Positions 52,845 through 60,646 of a stretch of DNA of 64,000 bases are shown here, in pieces (the stretch's first letter is position 1; every line of letters starts with the position of its first letter). This DNA comes from Verrucomicrobiales bacterium. Lineage in GTDB: Bacteria; Verrucomicrobiota; Verrucomicrobiia; Limisphaerales; J093. Location of the stretch: NCBI GenBank assembly GCA_024233215.1, contig JACKPW010000001.1:62001-126000 (forward strand), read 5' to 3'. The notes under the pieces were generated by a model. The model worked only from the letters and a program-made list of their open reading frames with translations. It did not search any database and was not told the DNA's origin. Position numbers and translations under genes: made by a program.

Positions 52845-54368
52845 ATGCGAATTCCAGCACTTCTCTTCTCACTCTGCGGCGTTCTGACCCTGGGTGCTTT
52901 GGCTGCCGATCGACCGAACCTCCTCTTCATCGTCGTCGACGACCAATCGCCGTTCGACCTGAGAGTCTACGATCCGAACTCCGCCTTGCAGACCCCCACC
53001 TTGGACCGGTTGGCCGCGGAGGGCATGGTCTTTGACGGGGCCTACCACATGGGGTCGTTCAGTGGCGCTGTTTGCACGCCGTCCCGGCACATGATCATGA
53101 GCGGGCGCACGGTGTGGCACCTGCCGATCGGCCCCACCCGTGCGGAGCATTGTCCGCCCAATCTCGAAACGAACACGTTGGCCGCCGTCTTCAACCGGGC
53201 CGGCTACGCCACCATGCGCACCTGCAAGAAGGGGAACTCGTACCAGGCCGCCAACCAGCAGTTCACCGTGCGACATGACGCGGACAAGCGAGGGGGGACG
53301 GACGAGAGCGGCAGTGCCTGGCACGCCGAGCAGGTGTTAAACTACCTCAATGACCGCGAGGCCGGGGGGGACAAGACGCCGTTCCTGATCTACTTCGGGT
53401 TCTCCCATCCGCATGACACTCGAGACGGCAAACCGGAGCTGCTGGCGAAATATGGCGCCGTGAATCATCGCGACCGCGACTCGTTCCCGCCGGCGAATCC
53501 GAAGCAGCCGAAACTTCCCCCCAACTACCTCCCGGCGCATCCGTTTCATCACGGCCATCCCGGCCTGCGCGACGAGGTCAACGTCAGCGGCGTGTGGCGA
53601 AACCGCGACGAGCAGACCATCCGCAACGAACTGGGGCGGGAGTTTGCCTGCAGCGAGAACATCGATATTCAGATCGCACGGGTGCTGGGCAAACTGAAGG
53701 CGATGGGGGAGTTGGAAAACACCTACATCTTCTACACGGCCGACCATGGGATTGCGATTGGCCGACACGGCTTGCAGGGCAAGCAGAACCTCTATCAGCA
53801 CACCTGGCGGGTTCCTTTCATTGCCTGGGGGCCGGGCATCAAGGCCGGTTCGCGTGTCCCGGGGAACATCTACCTGCTCGACACCCTGGCCACACTTTGC
53901 GATCTCGCCGGCATCCGGGCTCCGGACACCAACGAGGGACTGAGCTTCAAGCCGGTGCTCTTTGGGCGACAGGAGACCGTGCGCGATGTGCTTTACGGCG
54001 TCTACAACGGCGGCACCAAACCCGGGATGCGATGCGTGAAACAGGGCGACTGGAAACTCATCAAGTACGACGTGCTCGACGGCAAGGTGAGACAGACGCA
54101 GTTGTTCAATCTCGCGGAGAACCCCAACGAACTGCTGCTGCAACATCAGGATCCGAACGTCATCCGCTTGACCGGTATCACGCCGACTCTCGGGCAGGTG
54201 AACCTCGCCCGGGACCCTCGCTACGCGGACAAACTCGCCGAGATGGAGGCCCTGTTGCTCGCCGAGATGCGGCGCGTGGACGATCCCTACCGCCTCTGGG
54301 ATCAGCCGGATGACGGCTTGATTTCGCCCGAACAGCAGCAGGACCAGGGACCCAGGGCGTCGCAGTAA
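52845..54368 (+). CDS. Secreted S1 sulfatase
   Basis: This 507-residue protein (start ATG at 52845) has a signal peptide (ALLFSLCGVLTLGALA). The formylglycine signature is C77-T-P-S-R81 in GAVCTPSRHMIMSGR. LLFIVVDDQSPFDLRVYD is the first metal block, FSHPHDTRDGKPEL a substrate-side loop and FYTADHGIAIGRHG the second metal block. The short, domain-poor architecture and the C-terminal FNLAENPNELL match iduronate/choline-sulfatase-like members. It probably belongs to the same glycan locus, after two intergenic hairpins that may lower its expression. Confidence 0.93.
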   Translation: MRIPALLFSLCGVLTLGALAADRPNLLFIVVDDQSPFDLRVYDPNSALQTPTLDRLAAEGMVFDGAYHMGSFSGAVCTPSRHMIMSGRTVWHLPIGPTRAEHCPPNLETNTLAAVFNRAGYATMRTCKKGNSYQAANQQFTVRHDADKRGGTDESGSAWHAEQVLNYLNDREAGGDKTPFLIYFGFSHPHDTRDGKPELLAKYGAVNHRDRDSFPPANPKQPKLPPNYLPAHPFHHGHPGLRDEVNVSGVWRNRDEQTIRNELGREFACSENIDIQIARVLGKLKAMGELENTYIFYTADHGIAIGRHGLQGKQNLYQHTWRVPFIAWGPGIKAGSRVPGNIYLLDTLATLCDLAGIRAPDTNEGLSFKPVLFGRQETVRDVLYGVYNGGTKPGMRCVKQGDWKLIKYDVLDGKVRQTQLFNLAENPNELLLQHQDPNVIRLTGITPTLGQVNLARDPRYADKLAEMEALLLAEMRRVDDPYRLWDQPDDGLISPEQQQDQGPRASQ

Positions 54369-54418
54369 CAAGCCGGGGTTGGGATTCCACCGACATCGCT
54401 GATTACATTTGTCAAGTC

Positions 54419-55780
54419 ATGCGAATGCCCCTCCCTCTCTTCAGGCTGAACCGTGGTGCCGGCTCTCCCTGTGGGGTGCCGGCTGGAAACTCAGCGCGAC
54501 AAGGTCTCAACAGCCCACGAGGGCGAGGCGCACACCTGGTCCGGGGGGTGCTCCTGGCAACCGTTGCGTTGCTGCCGGTCACGGGGCAGGCAGCCGACGA
54601 AGGCGGCTTTCCCTACATCCTGCCGATGTCCAAGCCCGCCCGCCCGCTGAGTGCGGCGATGGAGCGGCTTTACGACGACTATTCCGCCCCGACTCCGGAA
54701 TCGAACGAACTCTACTCCACCTTCAAATTCACGCCCTTGGAAGGGCTCGACTACCACGATGGCGACGGGACCATCTCCCGCCGCGACCCCTCCAAGGTCA
54801 TTCGTGCCAACGGCAGGTATTATGTCTGGTACACGCATCGCCAGACATCAACGCCGCCGCGTGGAGCTGAACTCGGCACGGACACCGTGCCGTCCACCGA
54901 TTGGGACCTGGCGGAAATCTGGTACGCCACCAGCGAGGACGGATTCCACTGGGAGGAGCAGGGGGTGGCGGTTCCTCGCCCGCCCAAGCCCCATCCGGGT
55001 TGGCGTTCCGTTTCGACCACCGACATCCTGATCTGGAAGGGAAAGTACTACCTGTACTACCAGGGCTTCCTGGAAATGTCGGGCCGGCGGGGCGATGACT
55101 GTCCGGTGGCGGTATCCGTGGCGGATTCGCCCGACGGACCCTGGGAGGCGATGAACCGGATCGTGATCCCCAACGGTGCGCCGGGGGAGTGGGATCAGCA
55201 CTCCATCCACGATCCGTATCCGCTCGTGTACCAGGGGCGCATCTACCTCTATTACAAGTCGGACTTCAACAATGCGTCGCCCCACGTGCGGGGGCACGGG
55301 TTGGCAATTGCGGACGATCCGCTCGGCCCGTTCACGAAACACCCGCTGAACCCGATCATGAACTCGGGCCACGAGACCACGTTGTTCCCGTTCCGGCAGG
55401 GGATTGCCGCCTTCGCGATCCACAACGGGCTTGAGCATAACACCATACAATACGCCCCCGACGGCGTGAACTTCCGGATCGCCGCCGTTTCCAGCCTGAT
55501 GCCCGTGGCGGCCGGCCCCTATGTGCCCGACGCGTTCACTGACACCAAGGACGGCCGCGGCATCACCTGGGGCCTCTGCCACATCACCGCCGTCGGCCCC
55601 CCGGACAAGCGCTACAGCATCCTGGCCCGGTTCGACTGCGACCTGAGCCGCGACTGGGACGATCCCCGGATGAAGCAGACCGACCTCTTCCTCAAACCGG
55701 AGGAGTACTTCTCCCAGGGCCTCTGGCGCAACCAACGCGAACGCATCGAACGTGCGAATCGCGAAGCCCTTGGCGAATAG
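54419..55780 (+). CDS. GH117 glycosidase (3,6-anhydro-L-galactosidase family)
   Basis: The start used is the ATG at 54419, giving 453 residues with a long Arg-rich lead before a hydrophobic export segment (VRGVLLATVALLPVTGQA). The catalytic propeller is strongly GH117-like: LSAAMERLYDDYSAPTPESN, ELYSTFKFTPLEGLDYHDGD, GTISRRDPSKVIRANGRYYV, and QHSIHDPYPLVYQG. GH117 enzymes cleave terminal alpha-1,3-linked 3,6-anhydro-L-galactose in agar oligosaccharides, although distant members occur beside fucan genes. Position after two sulfatases and a fucosidase supports a role in sulfated algal glycan breakdown. The first 35 residues could be an over-called start. Confidence 0.9.
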   Translation: MRMPLPLFRLNRGAGSPCGVPAGNSARQGLNSPRGRGAHLVRGVLLATVALLPVTGQAADEGGFPYILPMSKPARPLSAAMERLYDDYSAPTPESNELYSTFKFTPLEGLDYHDGDGTISRRDPSKVIRANGRYYVWYTHRQTSTPPRGAELGTDTVPSTDWDLAEIWYATSEDGFHWEEQGVAVPRPPKPHPGWRSVSTTDILIWKGKYYLYYQGFLEMSGRRGDDCPVAVSVADSPDGPWEAMNRIVIPNGAPGEWDQHSIHDPYPLVYQGRIYLYYKSDFNNASPHVRGHGLAIADDPLGPFTKHPLNPIMNSGHETTLFPFRQGIAAFAIHNGLEHNTIQYAPDGVNFRIAAVSSLMPVAAGPYVPDAFTDTKDGRGITWGLCHITAVGPPDKRYSILARFDCDLSRDWDDPRMKQTDLFLKPEEYFSQGLWRNQRERIERANREALGE

Positions 55781-55785
55781 TCGCA

Positions 55786-56025
55786 ATGCGAAGGGTTACG
55801 AGGCGTTCCGCCGGGTGCGTCGCTTGGAGCACCCCGGGGGAGTTGGTGATCGTAGCGACACCCGAATACGTTATCGTCCGCAAGCTTGAGTACCACCGTC
55901 AGGGGGGATCCGGGAAGCACCTGCGGGATCTCCGAGCGATGATGGCCGTGTCCCGATCACAGTTGGACCGGGCGGAGATTCACCGGCGCGGTTTCGATAA
56001 GGAATGGCGCTCGACGATCGGGTGA
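55786..56025 (+). pseudogene. C-terminal fragment of a nucleotidyltransferase-associated hypothetical protein
   Basis: A 79-codon frame contains VIVATPEYVIVRKLEYHRQGG followed by SGKHLRDLRAMMAVS. This resembles the C-terminal end of a widespread family of small hypothetical proteins linked to DUF6036/AbiEii-like nucleotidyltransferases. Only the last 55-60 residues look homologous; the first 20 are Arg-rich and do not resemble the family. It begins six bases after the GH117 stop and ends eight bases before the convergent Gfo/Idh gene stop, so there is no room for the missing N-terminal part. I read it as a deletion remnant. Family recall is by motif only. Confidence 0.5.
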
Positions 56026-56033
56026 CCCTTCCA

Positions 56034-57380
56034 TCAGCCAACGCTCCACGGTTCCCGGAGGAGACGTTCCAAACGACGGTTCGCCTCCTCACTGTTGGCA
56101 AAGCGCTCTTTCCCGGGGGCCCACTGGAGTTTCTCGCCGGTCTCAATGGCGATCAAGCCGAGTTGACACAGGCTGTTGGTGCGATGGCCGGTCTCCGCGG
56201 GGATCAGGGTCGGCCGGCCCTTTGCGATGCCGTCGATGAAATCCAGTTTCTCATTCACTTGCCGTGACGTGAAACCATCCGGTTCGAGCGGAGCCTGGGT
56301 GATGTCCGGATGGCTGGCCGTAACTCCCTTCCACCACTCCGCTTCCACCCAGCCGGCCGTGCCCTCGAACCGGATGAATGGCCGACCCGCCATGCGGTAG
56401 TGCAGTCGGATGCCGTCGGCGTAGGCATAGTCGACTTCAAACGCACTCAAGACGCCGGACAAGCCGCTCGCGGGATGGAAGGTCCCTTTGCCTTCCACCT
56501 GAATCGGCCCGGTGCGTTCGGTCCCCAGTGTCCACTGGACGATGTCGAGCAGGTGCGTCCCCCAGTTGCAGATCATGCCGTCGCAGTAATCGCGGATGAG
56601 CATCCAGCCGGGACGCGCGCCGTGGTTCTTGGGGGTATGCACCCGTTTCTCAGTGTAGGGAGCCTTCGGTGCGGGCCCCAGCCACATCGGGTAGTCGAGT
56701 TCGTCCGGAACCGGTGTGGGGGCTTGCACAGGGACCGGAGCCTGCTCCTCGGGCACGCCGGCGATGACAGTCTGGACTTGGCCGATTCTCCCCGTGCGGA
56801 CGATCTGTCGCAGTTGCCGGAAATCCTTCGAACTGCGCACCTCGGTGTCCGTCCGGAAGACGCAGCGGTTCGCTTGAACGGCGTCGGCGATGGCACGGCC
56901 TTGCCGGATCGACAACGAAATGGGCTTTTCCAACGCGACGTGCTTGCCCGCTTTCGCGGCGGCGACGGCCATCACGGCATGCCAATGATCGGGGCTTGAG
57001 ATCATGACCGCGTCCACATCACTTCGAGCCAGCACATCGCGGAAGTCCCCGGTGGTCAGGCAGCCGCGGTAGCCGCTCGGCCGGTTCGCGGAGTAGTGGT
57101 TCTCAACCCGCTGCAGCCCTTGCTGGAGGCGCCACTGGTCCACGTCGCAGAGCGCCACGACCTGCGTCTCCGGTGAGGCCAGAAACGGCAGCAGGTTCGC
57201 ATGGTACGCCTGTCGGCCCAGGCCAAGGAAGGCCACCCCGATCCGGCTGTTCGGGGCGTTTTGCCCCAGAATGCCCGGCGGGGCGAAGGCCGGGGCGCTG
57301 ACCAGGGCGGTCGCGGTCAGCAGGGATTTCTTCAGGAACTGACGGCGGTTGGCTTGCGGGAGTTGGGGGCTCGTGGACAT
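56034..57380 (-). CDS. Tat-exported Gfo/Idh/MocA-family oxidoreductase
   Basis: This 448-residue protein starts at the ATG at 57380. The N-terminus has a twin-arginine motif (ANRRQFLKKSLLTATALVSA), so it is probably folded with its NAD(P) in the cytoplasm and exported. The Rossmann domain has IGVAFLGLGRQAYHANLL and ALCDVD; the family lysine lies in VALEKPISLS. The C-terminal domain contains RDYCDGMICNWGTHLLDIVQW, typical of the large planctomycete/verrucomicrobial branch. Related proteins oxidise or epimerise sugars and some act as glycosidases, but the substrate here is unknown. Confidence 0.93.
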   Translation of the reverse strand: MSTSPQLPQANRRQFLKKSLLTATALVSAPAFAPPGILGQNAPNSRIGVAFLGLGRQAYHANLLPFLASPETQVVALCDVDQWRLQQGLQRVENHYSANRPSGYRGCLTTGDFRDVLARSDVDAVMISSPDHWHAVMAVAAAKAGKHVALEKPISLSIRQGRAIADAVQANRCVFRTDTEVRSSKDFRQLRQIVRTGRIGQVQTVIAGVPEEQAPVPVQAPTPVPDELDYPMWLGPAPKAPYTEKRVHTPKNHGARPGWMLIRDYCDGMICNWGTHLLDIVQWTLGTERTGPIQVEGKGTFHPASGLSGVLSAFEVDYAYADGIRLHYRMAGRPFIRFEGTAGWVEAEWWKGVTASHPDITQAPLEPDGFTSRQVNEKLDFIDGIAKGRPTLIPAETGHRTNSLCQLGLIAIETGEKLQWAPGKERFANSEEANRRLERLLREPWSVG

Positions 57381-57458
57381 GGCAATTCTCGGGAGAACCT
57401 AACGAGGACCCGGCGGCGACACCACTGCTTTTTGAGGTGTATCCGTGCAGTGAAGGAA

Positions 57459-57660
57459 ACCACGAATGAACCTGGAAACCGCAGATGAACGGGGATGAAC
57501 GCAGATAAGTCCCTCGACGTGAGCCCCCCACGTCCGCCGGATGTCTTCACCCATTGGGTGTGACGCGAAAATCGCGCAAGTCCTTGGGTATCTGCGTCTA
57601 TCTGTGTCGATCTGCGGTTCAACTGCTTTTTCTAGGATGAACACGAATCCACACGAAAGG
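57459..57660. repeat. CCACGAAT repeat split by mobile element copy 2
   Basis: AACCACGAATGAA (ending 57470) and ATGAACACGAATCCACACGA (from 57637) are the two parts of one CCACGAAT arm. Removing the element and one ATGAA copy restores AACCACGAATGAACACGAAT followed by CCACACGAAAGG, which matches the arm at 46528. A second arm was not seen, so this is a half element. Confidence 0.75.
57471..57636. mobile_element. 166-bp MITE-like element, copy 2, with ATGAA target duplication
   Basis: Same length and ends as copy 1 (CCTGGAAACCGCAG ... TTTTTCTAGG) and no difference seen by eye over 166 bases. Direct ATGAA copies flank it at 57466-57470 and 57637-57641. The target was a CCACGAAT repeat upstream of the Gfo/Idh gene. 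The two duplications differ in sequence but both are 5 bp. Confidence 0.88.
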
Positions 57661-57709
57661 CGGGTCGTTTCCCCGTGCCAAGGAGTGGGAGCTGCGTCCG
57701 GGAGGCGGA

Positions 57710-58144
57710 TTACCCGTCCTCGGATCTGAGCGTGGAAAACGGGTTCAGCAGCCGGGCGCCGGTGTTGCGGTATCCCGATTCGTCACGGCTGACCACGATG
57801 AGATCGTGAACCATCGCCGTCGCAGCGATCAGAGCGTTCAGGGTCGGCACGGGTTGCCGCAGCCCCATCCGGCCCCATTGGTTGGCCACCCGTTTGTCCA
57901 CGCCGAGGATGCGATCCTCGAACTGCGTGCTCAGGCGCTGCAGCCATCGTTCCAACGTCGTGGCTTGGCGGGCGTCACGCTGCTTGATGCGTTCGATGCC
58001 CTGACGGATTTCCCCCAGCACCAGCACGCTCACGAACAGGCCGTCAGGGTCCGCCGATTCGATCCAAGTCCGTACTCCCGGGTTGCAGCGGGCCGCTTTT
58101 CGAAGTTCGCTCAGGATGTTGGTGTCAAGCAGATGGCCGTTCAT
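57710..58144 (-). CDS. PIN-domain (VapC/FitB-type) toxin with altered active site
   Basis: This 144-residue protein starts at the ATG at 58144, overlapping the antitoxin stop by four bases (ATGA). The PIN fold is clear: HLLDTNILSEL (Asp7), SVLVLGEIRQGI (Glu45), LNALIAATAMVHDLIVVSRD and a terminal LNPF. PIN RNases normally use four acidic residues. The third, in 'DALIAATA', is Asn103 here, and the fourth, in 'TRNxxDF', is replaced around Gly124. The toxin may therefore be weak or inactive. It probably still pairs with its antitoxin and represses its own operon. Confidence 0.9.
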   Translation of the reverse strand: MNGHLLDTNILSELRKAARCNPGVRTWIESADPDGLFVSVLVLGEIRQGIERIKQRDARQATTLERWLQRLSTQFEDRILGVDKRVANQWGRMGLRQPVPTLNALIAATAMVHDLIVVSRDESGYRNTGARLLNPFSTLRSEDG

Positions 58145-58377
58145 AACTCGACCGGGCGGGGAATCTGGGGGGCGCGCTGGAAATCAGCATCTTCGCCCAC
58201 ATCAGGCATCGAGAGCAGGAAGTCCCTGAAGGATTGCCTTCCGCCGCCCGGTCCCAGCAACGCCTCACGCAGGATGCGCCGATGCTCTTCCTCCATCGAG
58301 ACCCCGTGCTGACCGGCAAGTTGTTTCAACTTCTTCACCACGTTCTCATCGAGTTTTCTGACCAGGAGTTGCGGCAT
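58141..58377 (-). CDS. FitA/VapB-type ribbon-helix-helix antitoxin
   Basis: This 78-residue protein begins at the ATG at 58377. Residues 1-42 form a ribbon-helix-helix DNA-binding unit of the FitA type (MPQLLVRKLDENVVKKLKQL then GVSMEEEHRRILREAL). The C-terminal half (SFRDFLLSMPDVGEDADF ... ) would wrap the toxin. Its stop overlaps the toxin ATG, the usual coupled antitoxin-first order. It should bind its own promoter in the 58378-58593 gap. Confidence 0.9.
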   Translation of the reverse strand: MPQLLVRKLDENVVKKLKQLAGQHGVSMEEEHRRILREALLGPGGGRQSFRDFLLSMPDVGEDADFQRAPQIPRPVEL

Positions 58378-58593
58378 GGTTCTTCAATCGTTCGATCTGC
58401 TATCAATGATAGCGCTCGGATCGCATTGTCCAAGGATTTGTTTCCGGCAATTCGCATGTTGGCGTGGAGCGCGGGCTGGCAGCCGGGACCTGGCGCGACA
58501 GTGCCTTGAGCCGGTACCATGTGGGCGCTGTGCGTGACGGAGTCTCCGGGCACGAGGATTGTGGAGTCGTCATCGGGATGGTATTCAGAGCTC

Positions 58594-60345
58594 ATGCACT
58601 CGCGATTTCTGCAAGGCACACTCGCCCTCATCGCCGGCGCGATGATGGGAGGGACCTCCTCGGTCGGGGCCGACGCCGTCCGGTTCGATCCCGTGATTCG
58701 GGACATCGAGGGATGGACCGTGGAGGTGGATCCGGCATTGCTCGAGGGGGAACATGCGGAGGAGGGGCGACGCGCACTCACGATGCTGGCGAACCACCTT
58801 CAGCGGATCAGCATCCTCGTGCCGGAGGAAGCGCTTGCCCGCCTCAAACAGATCGGGATTTGGATCGAGCGCAGCCATCCCCGTCTGAAGGCGATGCAGT
58901 ATCATCCCAGCAAGGAGTGGCTGGTGGAGCATGGACACGATCCGCGCCTTGCCAGGAAGGTGCACATCACCCACGCGCGGGAGTTGCTGTCGCGTGAGCA
59001 GATGCTGAAGCATCCGGCCGTGATTCTCCATGAGCTGGCCCACGCCTATCACGATCAGGTCCTGGGCTTTGACAATCCGGAGATTCTCGCGGCCTACGAG
59101 CGGGCCAAGGCCGCCGGCAGCTACGAGAACGTTCTGCTCTACACCGGAGAGCGGGTGCGGCATTACGGCCTGACCGATCACAAGGAGTATTTCGCGGAGG
59201 GCACGGAGGCCTACTTCTATCGAAACGACTTCTACCCCTTCGTTCGAGCGGAACTCAAGGAACACGATGCGGCGCTACACGATCTGCTCAAGCAGATCTG
59301 GGAGGATGAGAGTCTTCAACAGCCGTTGTTCGTCAGCGGTCAGGACGGTTATCACACCTACCGCATTCCGGCGCTGGCGGTGACCACGAACCGGACGCTG
59401 CTCGCCTTTTGCGAAGGGCGGCAGGGCGGTCGGGGCGACAGTGGAAACATCGACCTGCTGGTGAAGCGTTCCACTGACGGAGGTCGGACCTGGAGCCCGC
59501 ACCAGGTGATCTGGGACGACGCCGGCAACACCTGTGGCAATCCGTCGCCGGTAGTGGACGAGTCGACCGGGACGATCTGGCTCCTCATGACGTGGAATCG
59601 TGGCGACGATCACGAAAGCCAGATCATTGCGCAAACGAGCCGGGACACGCGCCGCGTTTTCGTAACGCGATCCGTTGATGATGGGCGGACCTGGGCTGCG
59701 CCCGAAGAGATCACCGGATCGGCGAAACTTCCGAACTGGACCTGGTATGCCACCGGGCCGGGCGCGGGAATCCAACTGCGGAACAGCGACGCGCGCGGTC
59801 GGTTGGTGATTCCCTGCGATCACATCGAGGCGGGGACGAAGCGCTACTTCTCGCACGTCATCTATTCCGACGACCACGGTCGGACCTGGAAACTGGGGGG
59901 CACCACGCCGCAGGACCAGGTCAACGAGTGCGAGGTGGTCGAACTCAAGGACGGGCGCCTCCTGCTCAACATGCGCAATTACGATCGCTCGAAGCATCAA
60001 CGTCAGGTTGCGTTCAGTGAGGACGGCGGGCTGACTTGGAAGAGTCAGCGTTTCGATGTTGCGCTGGTCGAACCGATCTGTCAGGCGAGCATCCGCCGTT
60101 GTGGCGACGTCATTCTCTTTTCCAACCCGGCCAGCGAGAAGAGCCGCGTGAACCTGACCGTGCGGCTGAGCGACGACGAAGGCCTGACCTGGCAGGCGGC
60201 ACGCGCCCTGTGGGCCGGACCGGCCGCGTACTCCGACCTGGCCGATCTCGGCGGTGGTCGGGCTGCCTGTCTCTACGAACGCGGCGACACCCAACCGTAC
60301 GAGACCATCACCTTCGCGAGCTTCGGTCTCGGTTGGCTGCGGTGA
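58594..60345 (+). CDS. Secreted fusion of a zinc metallopeptidase-like domain and a GH33-type sialidase
   Basis: The ATG at 58594 gives 583 residues with a signal peptide (GTLALIAGAMMGGTSSVGA); a longer frame starts at 58519. Residues 30-240 have a zinc-peptidase motif H146-E-L-A-H150 (HELAHAYHDQ) and a downstream EYFAEGTEAYF that can supply the third ligand. Residues 245-583 are a six-bladed sialidase-like propeller with YHTYRIPALAV (the YRIP motif) and five Asp boxes (STDGGRTW, SVDDGRTW, SDDHGRTW, SEDGGLTW, SDDEGLTW). The pairing suggests an enzyme or adhesin acting on sialylated glycoproteins. Peptidase activity has not been shown for this domain type as far as I know. Confidence 0.88.
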   Translation: MHSRFLQGTLALIAGAMMGGTSSVGADAVRFDPVIRDIEGWTVEVDPALLEGEHAEEGRRALTMLANHLQRISILVPEEALARLKQIGIWIERSHPRLKAMQYHPSKEWLVEHGHDPRLARKVHITHARELLSREQMLKHPAVILHELAHAYHDQVLGFDNPEILAAYERAKAAGSYENVLLYTGERVRHYGLTDHKEYFAEGTEAYFYRNDFYPFVRAELKEHDAALHDLLKQIWEDESLQQPLFVSGQDGYHTYRIPALAVTTNRTLLAFCEGRQGGRGDSGNIDLLVKRSTDGGRTWSPHQVIWDDAGNTCGNPSPVVDESTGTIWLLMTWNRGDDHESQIIAQTSRDTRRVFVTRSVDDGRTWAAPEEITGSAKLPNWTWYATGPGAGIQLRNSDARGRLVIPCDHIEAGTKRYFSHVIYSDDHGRTWKLGGTTPQDQVNECEVVELKDGRLLLNMRNYDRSKHQRQVAFSEDGGLTWKSQRFDVALVEPICQASIRRCGDVILFSNPASEKSRVNLTVRLSDDEGLTWQAARALWAGPAAYSDLADLGGGRAACLYERGDTQPYETITFASFGLGWLR

Positions 60346-60646
60346 ACCCCACGCAACGGTGGATTCGCGGAAGCCCTGAAGATGGAGCGGGGACGGCTCG
60401 TCCCCGGCATGGGGCTTGGCGGAGCGGGGGGCAACGGGCTGTAGGCTCTCGGACTCAGGGATCCGATCCGGGGCTCTCCCCGGCTCCACGACTCCCCGCA
60501 TTTTGTATTGGTGCGGTTCTTCGCCATTTGGTAACAGGAGGGCGACAAGTTATCAGCCCTTCGGCCGCCCCGGGAGCCCGTCGCTCCGATCCGGAAGGTT
60601 GGGGAGGGCTGGAACCCGTTGGGCATCGAAGCACAGGCACAGGCTT
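60346..60646. other. Intergenic region upstream of the flotillin operon
   Basis: This 301-base gap contains a 7-bp-stem hairpin GGGGACG-GCT-CGTCCCC (60389-60405) that may end the sialidase transcript, a CCGGGG-CTCT-CCCCGG hairpin near 60470-60485, and an AT-richer patch (60505-60550) that is the likely promoter area for the flotillin gene. No gene was seen. Confidence 0.5.

Larger units (their letters stand above)
57381..57709. other. Intergenic region with nested repeat elements
   Basis: This 329-base gap consists mainly of mobile element copy 2 inserted in a CCACGAA element, both listed separately. No gene was seen. Confidence 0.7.
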
